In this document: positions 57,529 to 64,000 of the stretch, one piece after another
How the letters are laid out: the number at the start of each line of letters is the position of its first letter
Position numbering within the stretch: position 1 is the first letter of the stretch
Source of the DNA: Acinetobacter sp. Marseille-Q1618
Lineage (GTDB): Bacteria > Pseudomonadota > Gammaproteobacteria > Pseudomonadales > Moraxellaceae
Direction: 5' to 3'
NCBI RefSeq assembly: GCF_902809855.1
Contig: NZ_CADDWJ010000003.1
Coordinates: forward strand, 248,001 to 312,000
Length of the DNA stretch: 64,000 nt
Position numbers and translations under genes: made by a program
Notes under the pieces: model-generated
The model's input: only the letters and a program-made list of their open reading frames with translations
Databases searched by the model: none
Told to the model about the DNA's origin: nothing

Positions 57529-58911
57529 ATGATGCTAAATCACTCTATTTTCAAGAAAAACTTAAATATTTCCAATATAAGTGCTGAGCATATTTTATTA
57601 AAATTAGCTGATCTGTTTGGATGTGTATTTCTTGAAGACAATCATCATCCTGTTATCGCATTTTTACCTAAAAAATATGTCATTTTTCAAACCAATGTGG
57701 CGAAGTTCTATCAACGCCAAAACGTTAATGAATATCTCGAAATTAAGTTCAATCAAAATTTAAATAATTTTATAAAAATTGATCACAATATAGATTCATC
57801 TAGTACATATGGTTTTCAGGGTGGGTATATCGGTTTTATTGATTATAATTTTTCAGCTCAAAAAAATATTCATACTACATTACAAACACAACCCAATCTA
57901 TTTTTAGGTGAATATTTAAGTTATTTAAAATATACTGATGGTACATGGACATATTATAGCTATGAGAATCATGCTGAAGAATTATTCGAAATTATCCATT
58001 CAAAAATTTCATCCCCCAAAATACACAATGAAAAGTTTAAATTAAAACAAGAGTGTCAGGCCAAATGGTCAAAAAAACAATATAATCAAGCTTTTAATAA
58101 AATTAAAAATTATATTAAGGCAGGTGACTGCTATCAAATTAATCTCACACAAGAATTTAAAGCCAAAGCTCAAGGTTCACTTTTAAATACAGCAAAAGAT
58201 TTTTGGCAGCTTACCCATGCGCCTTATTCTGGTTATTTAAAAATAAATGATTTTGAATTACTCAGTTGTTCACCAGAATTATTTATTGAATTTATGCCAC
58301 ATAAAAAAATTATGACTAAACCAATTAAAGGAACGATGCCACGTTATCATGATCCGATTTTAGATGAACAATCAAAACAAAAATTAATTCATTCAGAAAA
58401 AGATCAAGCAGAAAATTTAATGATCGTTGATCTTTTAAGAAATGATTTAAGTGTTTATGCTGAAATAGGTTCGGTCAAAACACCTAAACTATTCAATATT
58501 GAATCTTTTAATCAAGTTCATCATATGGTGAGTGAAGTAACGGCGACATTAAAAGATGATATTCATCCTTTTGAGATGTTACTTTCAGCTTTACCCGGTG
58601 GATCAATCACAGGCGCTCCTAAAATTCGTGCGATGCAAATCATTGAAGAATTAGAAATTGCGCCACGAGGTGCGTACTGTGGGACATTGGGATATTTTAA
58701 TTTTGACGGAACAGGTTCATGGAATATCTTGATTCGTTCAATTCAAAAATATCAAGATGATGTTTCATTATGGGCAGGTGGTGGGATCACCATTGCTTCC
58801 GACTGTGATGCAGAATATCAAGAATGTTTTGATAAAATTTCAGCCTTGCTTGATTTACTTAATACATGGTATCAACCAGAACAAGCTACACAAGAAAAAA
58901 GCGAATTTTAA
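57529..58911 (+). CDS. pabB: Aminodeoxychorismate synthase component I
   Basis: Uses chorismate and ammonia to make 4-amino-4-deoxychorismate for folate. 460 residues, full length. Chorismate-binding signatures are visible: D-C-Y-Q-I-N-L-T-Q, K-P-I-K-G-T-M-P-R, D-L-L-R-N-D-L, H-H-M-V-S-E-V and G-G-S-I-T-G-A-P-K-I-R-A-M-Q-I-I. The lysine in P-I-K-G-T is the PabB-specific residue and tells it from TrpE. Two ATGs start the frame. AT-rich codon use stands out from its neighbours. Confidence 0.93.
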   Translation: MMLNHSIFKKNLNISNISAEHILLKLADLFGCVFLEDNHHPVIAFLPKKYVIFQTNVAKFYQRQNVNEYLEIKFNQNLNNFIKIDHNIDSSSTYGFQGGYIGFIDYNFSAQKNIHTTLQTQPNLFLGEYLSYLKYTDGTWTYYSYENHAEELFEIIHSKISSPKIHNEKFKLKQECQAKWSKKQYNQAFNKIKNYIKAGDCYQINLTQEFKAKAQGSLLNTAKDFWQLTHAPYSGYLKINDFELLSCSPELFIEFMPHKKIMTKPIKGTMPRYHDPILDEQSKQKLIHSEKDQAENLMIVDLLRNDLSVYAEIGSVKTPKLFNIESFNQVHHMVSEVTATLKDDIHPFEMLLSALPGGSITGAPKIRAMQIIEELEIAPRGAYCGTLGYFNFDGTGSWNILIRSIQKYQDDVSLWAGGGITIASDCDAEYQECFDKISALLDLLNTWYQPEQATQEKSEF

Positions 58912-58923
58912 CATTCGCTTTTT
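58896..58923 (+). terminator. pabB terminator
   Basis: Stem AAAAAGCGAA / TTCGCTTTTT with an 8-base loop and further T. It begins inside the last codons of pabB. Confidence 0.88.
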
Positions 58924-58962
58924 CTTCTTACATTTATTTAATCACACACTTAATTATATGAA

Positions 58963-60060
58963 TTATTTTAAAATTTCATTTTTAAGTGTGTCGACTAAAC
59001 GTTGATTTTGCTCATCTGTACCAATGGTGATGCGCAAGAATTGGTTGATTCGAGGTTTATTAAAATAACGTACAATAATGCCTTGAGCACGCAGTTGTTG
59101 TGCTAATTCCGCTGCATCTTGATTTGGTAATGTCGCAAAAATAAAGTTTGCACTCGATGGCAATACTTTAAAACCTAATTCTGCAAGTTGAGCAACCAAT
59201 TTTTCACGATTAGCAATGACTTTTTGACATTGTGCTTCAAAATAGTCTTGATCTTCAAAAGATGCAACCGCCGCAGCAATTGCAAAACGATCCATTGGAT
59301 AGGAGTTAAAGCTATTTTTTACCGCTTCCAGTGCAGCAATTAAATGCGGTTGAGCAATCGCAAAACCAACACGCAAACCTGCAAGTGAACGTGATTTTGA
59401 GGTCGTTTGACACACTACTAGATTTTCATACTTTTCAACCAATTTCACAGCTGATTCAGCACCAAAATCTACATAAGCTTCATCGATAACCACCACAGAA
59501 TCAGGGTTAGCTTGCAACACTTCTTCTATCGCAGATAAACCCAAAGCAATACTGGTTGGTGCATTTGGATTGGTAATGATAATACCGCCATTAGGCTGCT
59601 TATAATCATCTACTACAATTTCAAAATCTTCATTCAAAGGTAAATTTTTTGTTTGCGTTGTGATTTCAAAAAATTGACTATAAACAGGATAAAAACTGTA
59701 AGTAATATCAGGATATAAAATCGGTTTATCTTGCACAAAAAAGGCTTTAAAGATATGTGCCAGAACCTCATCTGAGCCATTACCCACAAAGACTTGCTCA
59801 ATAGGAACATTTTGTTGTTTCGCAATGGCTTGCTTTAAGACTGTTGCATCTGGATCAGGATATAAACGCAATACATCTGCTGAGTTTTCTAATACCGCTT
59901 GTACCGCAGCAACCACTTTCGGTGAGGGTGGATACGGGTTTTCATTGGTATTTAACTTTAATAAATTTTGAATTTTAGGTTGCTCACCTGGTACATAAGG
60001 TTCTAATTCACGTACCGATGGACTCCAAAAACGCATTTGTTCAGAGCTAATATTTGGCAT
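58963..60060 (-). CDS. hisC: Histidinol-phosphate aminotransferase
   Basis: PLP enzyme converting imidazole-acetol phosphate to histidinol phosphate. 365 residues. Landmarks: [10 protein letters not shown] near 34-43, N-G-S-D-E-V near 94-99, [15 protein letters not shown] and the PLP lysine in [14 protein letters not shown]. Last gene of the local his run. Confidence 0.95.
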   Translation of the reverse strand: MPNISSEQMRFWSPSVRELEPYVPGEQPKIQNLLKLNTNENPYPPSPKVVAAVQAVLENSADVLRLYPDPDATVLKQAIAKQQNVPIEQVFVGNGSDEVLAHIFKAFFVQDKPILYPDITYSFYPVYSQFFEITTQTKNLPLNEDFEIVVDDYKQPNGGIIITNPNAPTSIALGLSAIEEVLQANPDSVVVIDEAYVDFGAESAVKLVEKYENLVVCQTTSKSRSLAGLRVGFAIAQPHLIAALEAVKNSFNSYPMDRFAIAAAVASFEDQDYFEAQCQKVIANREKLVAQLAELGFKVLPSSANFIFATLPNQDAAELAQQLRAQGIIVRYFNKPRINQFLRITIGTDEQNQRLVDTLKNEILK

Positions 60061-60083
60061 TTGATTTTCTCTAATACACTCAA

Positions 60084-60199
60084 CTTACAATGTTGTAAGC
60101 CCTCTCCTTTTAGGAGAGGGTTTGGGAGAAGTTAATCATCCCAAAATGAACTATTAATATTTCCCCTCACCTAACCTCTCCCCAAGGAAAGGAATATTC
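60084..60199. repeat. Extragenic palindromic element between hisC and hisD
   Basis: Three pieces: a 7-bp dyad CTTACAA-TG-TTGTAAG (60084-60099); CCCTCTCC-TTTTA-GGAGAGGG (60100-60120); and a related copy CCCCTCACCTAACCTCTCCC ... GGAAAGG at 60163-60192. Fragments resemble the element at 18657-18723. Probably a mosaic of a genomic repeat that landed in the operon. Confidence 0.6.
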
Positions 60200-60226
60200 A
60201 TTACTGAAAATGAGAGGTTATTTTTA

Positions 60227-61516
60227 TTACTGATAACGATACCTTGCAGATCTCGCATGCGCATCCAAATTTTCTTGTTGTGCCAAAATGTCTGCCGTCT
60301 TTGCAAGCGGTTTTACACCTTGCTCAGAACACATGATCAAACTTGAGCGCTTTTGGAAATCATAAACACCAAGTGGTGACGAGAATCGTGCTGTACCTGA
60401 GGTTGGTAATACATGGTTTGGACCTGCACAATAGTCACCAATCGCTTCAGGCGTATAGCGCCCCATAAAGATCGCACCCGCATGACGAATACTTTCTGAC
60501 ATTTGTTGTGCCTCGTCTAAACAAAGCTCTAAATGCTCTGGTGCAACTTGATTAATCAAGTCAATCGCTTCTTGACGATCTTTCACCAATACCAATGCAC
60601 CACGATTTGCAATCGAAGTTCGTGCAATTTCAGCTTTTGGTAATGCAGCTAAGTGCTCTTCAATCGCTTGCTCAACATCATTTAAAAGTTGCACATCAGG
60701 TGTAATGAAAATCGCTTGTGCAACAGTGTCATGTTCAGCTTGCGATAACACATCCATTGCCAACCATTTGGCATTATTTTCACCTTCTGCATAAACTAAA
60801 ATTTCAGAAGGCCCAGCAATCATGTCGATACCGACTTGACCGAATACTGCACGTTTCGCTGCTGCAACAAAACGGTTTCCTGGTCCTGTAATTTTATCAA
60901 CCTGAGGGATAGTTTCTGTTCCATATGCCAGCGCTGCAACAGCTTGCGCACCACCAATGGTAAATACACGATGTACACCTGCCAGATGTGCAGCAGCAAG
61001 CACCAATGGATTTAACTCACCATTCGGCGCAGGTACCACCATGATAATTTCTTGCACCCCTGCTACATGCGCAGGAACAGCATTCATTAACACTGAAGAT
61101 GGATAAGAAGCCAAACCACCCGGTACATAAATCCCGACTCGATCAAGCGGTGTAACTTTCTGCCCTAATGTATTTCCTAAAGCATCGACATAAGTCCAAC
61201 CCTCTTGCTTTTGGGCTTGGTGAAACTCACGTATACGATTGGCAGCCATTTCAAGTGCTTCACGCACTTCTGTGCTTAAACCTTCAAATGCCGCTTTAAG
61301 CTCTGCTTGTGACAGTTCTAAATCTGAAAATTGATGCGCTGGATGTCGATCGAACTGTTGAGTGAGTTTAAGTACATGTGCATCACCATGTTGGCGTACA
61401 TCTGCAATAATTTGGTCTACTGTTTTTAAAAGCTCAGGATCACTCACTGTTTCAAAAGCCAACAGGTCTGCAAAGACTTGCTTAAAGTTTGGCTCTTGAG
61501 TCGATAAACGTCGCAT
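60227..61516 (-). CDS. hisD: Histidinol dehydrogenase
   Basis: Zinc enzyme that oxidises histidinol twice to histidine. 429 residues from ATG 61516 (M-R-R-L-S-T-Q); a GTG at 61528 is possible. Family blocks: [40 protein letters not shown] and [13 protein letters not shown]. Upstream of hisC and separated from it by a repeat element. Confidence 0.95.
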   Translation of the reverse strand: MRRLSTQEPNFKQVFADLLAFETVSDPELLKTVDQIIADVRQHGDAHVLKLTQQFDRHPAHQFSDLELSQAELKAAFEGLSTEVREALEMAANRIREFHQAQKQEGWTYVDALGNTLGQKVTPLDRVGIYVPGGLASYPSSVLMNAVPAHVAGVQEIIMVVPAPNGELNPLVLAAAHLAGVHRVFTIGGAQAVAALAYGTETIPQVDKITGPGNRFVAAAKRAVFGQVGIDMIAGPSEILVYAEGENNAKWLAMDVLSQAEHDTVAQAIFITPDVQLLNDVEQAIEEHLAALPKAEIARTSIANRGALVLVKDRQEAIDLINQVAPEHLELCLDEAQQMSESIRHAGAIFMGRYTPEAIGDYCAGPNHVLPTSGTARFSSPLGVYDFQKRSSLIMCSEQGVKPLAKTADILAQQENLDAHARSARYRYQ

Positions 61517-61667
61517 CAATTTACCCACAAGGTTGTTTAAGAAAGATTTAGTTTACCTTGTTTTAGGTGATTTGTGGGTAAGGATTCATCATGAAAATAA
61601 GGAATGTGACAGGAAAATGCTTTTCATTAAATAGGAAATATCTATTCCTTCCTTATTTCATCTAAAA

Positions 61668-62330
61668 TTATGTATTAGTATCAGGATAATCCCAATCATC
61701 TTCTGAATGAATTAACCAATTTAATGCGCCATGTCTTTCTACCACTACAGAGGAGTTTAGTTGCGCAGGTGCTTGCTCTTGTTTTAATCGCGCATTCACA
61801 CATGCCCAATCATAGCGATAAATTAAATCTGCTTGGTCTAAAATTTCCTCAATCTCGCGAAGCTTTACTTTCGTCATAAACTCTTCAAACGTACTGACTG
61901 AAACTACCGCTTGAACTGCAAAATTACAATCAACAATATTTTCAGGATAATTTAGCTCATCAACAATGCCTAAAGCCCATAATAAAACCCAATAAGCTTC
62001 ATATTTCCAAATCATATTGATGACATCTTGCTGAGATACTTCTTCATGTAAAATTGCCTTTTCTTTTTCAGTTAATGCATCTAAAGCTTGCATCTTTGTC
62101 AGCACATTGATCACATAATCTTTAATCTCATGATCATATCGTCCATTATCAATATCACATGCTACTTGTATCATCCATAAACATGCAATTGCACGTTTAG
62201 CAATACTTTCAGCACTTCGAAGCTGCACCTCTTCGGCTGACTCAATAACGGGTAACCAATCAATATAGGGAATATTGTTTTGTTTTAAAATTTCTATAGA
62301 TTGTTCTTTACGCTGTTGTGGTGTTTTCAT
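61668..62330 (-). CDS. DUF4272 domain protein
   Basis: 220-residue mostly helical acidic protein. The R-S-A-E-S-I-A-K-R-A-I-A-C-L-W near 36-50 and W-K-Y-E-A-Y-W-V-L-L-W-A-L-G near 120-135 are the DUF4272 landmarks. No known function. It lies between hisG and hisD on the same strand, an unusual insert in a histidine gene run, with a terminator at its upstream side. Confidence 0.75.
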   Translation of the reverse strand: MKTPQQRKEQSIEILKQNNIPYIDWLPVIESAEEVQLRSAESIAKRAIACLWMIQVACDIDNGRYDHEIKDYVINVLTKMQALDALTEKEKAILHEEVSQQDVINMIWKYEAYWVLLWALGIVDELNYPENIVDCNFAVQAVVSVSTFEEFMTKVKLREIEEILDQADLIYRYDWACVNARLKQEQAPAQLNSSVVVERHGALNWLIHSEDDWDYPDTNT

Positions 62331-62441
62331 ACGATCACTTTTTATTTAAAATTTTATCGTCTTATGCTTTTTAGCATAATTTTTTATGAAATGAATGCTC
62401 ATTTTGATTAAAAGTTTTGGCTAATGGAAATATTCATGTAT

Positions 62442-62464
62442 AAAAAACCGTCCTTTCGGACGGT
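62442..62464 (-). terminator. hisG terminator
   Basis: Stem ACCGTCC / GGACGGT with a 4-base loop, followed on the minus strand by T5-T6. Confidence 0.9.
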
Positions 62465-62485
62465 CAGTTTATGGATATTCAAAAA

Positions 62486-64000
<1,515 letters not shown>

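Overview
The window is a chromosomal segment of an Acinetobacter species. The genus call rests on several independent markers: a fused nuoCD gene in a complete nuo operon; a response regulator and kinase matching BfmR/BfmS beside nrdA; a second pair matching BaeR/BaeS; the six-gene filABCDEF cluster that I know only from Acinetobacter; and an AT-rich base composition with typical gammaproteobacterial rnpB, tRNA-Met, smpB, coaD and his genes. It does not read as a textbook copy of one species, so I stop at genus.

Layout. Positions 1-11.7 kb (minus strand) carry nuoA to nuoL in the usual order, with nuoL cut by the window edge; this is respiratory complex I. Positions 12.4-15.2 kb hold a small unknown gene and bfmRS. 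Positions 15.5-20.7 kb carry class Ia ribonucleotide reductase (nrdA and nrdB) with DnaA-like and NrdR-like sites upstream. The 0.7 kb between the two subunits holds a repeat, a strongly folded minus-strand RNA candidate, a frameshifted small gene and a 43-residue membrane peptide gene. Positions 20.8-27.2 kb are an accessory-looking stretch: a glycerophosphodiesterase, an acyl-CoA desaturase with a palindromic operator, a broken cupin gene, SelO, a lone PD-(D/E)XK-like protein, an L,D-transpeptidase and a YjbR-like protein. Positions 27.4-30.6 kb hold baeSR and a divergent lipoprotein with a duplicated domain. Positions 31-34.8 kb hold two tandem acyl-CoA dehydrogenases.

Positions 35.4-38.1 kb are housekeeping (tRNA-Met, rnpB, ferredoxin, coaD, smpB, rluA). 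Positions 38.2-44.7 kb mix a diguanylate cyclase, several small unknown genes, a gene-poor block with possible remnants, an S-formylglutathione hydrolase and a membrane-anchored caspase-like C13 peptidase. Positions 44.8-49.1 kb hold rsmJ, uppP, tsaB, a gamma-carbonic-anhydrase-like hexapeptide protein and two NUDIX hydrolases.

Positions 49.1-57.3 kb (minus) are the fil operon. It encodes a small-residue-rich secreted protein (FilA), a C39 cysteine peptidase (FilB), two outer-membrane beta-barrels (FilC and FilD), a linker-rich periplasmic protein (FilE) and a large lipoprotein (FilF). This parts list parallels the Pseudomonas Fap amyloid secretion operon and is the most interesting system here. 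A strong hairpin terminator between filA and filB would let FilA be made in excess. The right end has pabB (plus strand) and a minus-strand murA-hisG-DUF4272-hisD-hisC run, interrupted by a repeat element, with murA cut by the window edge.
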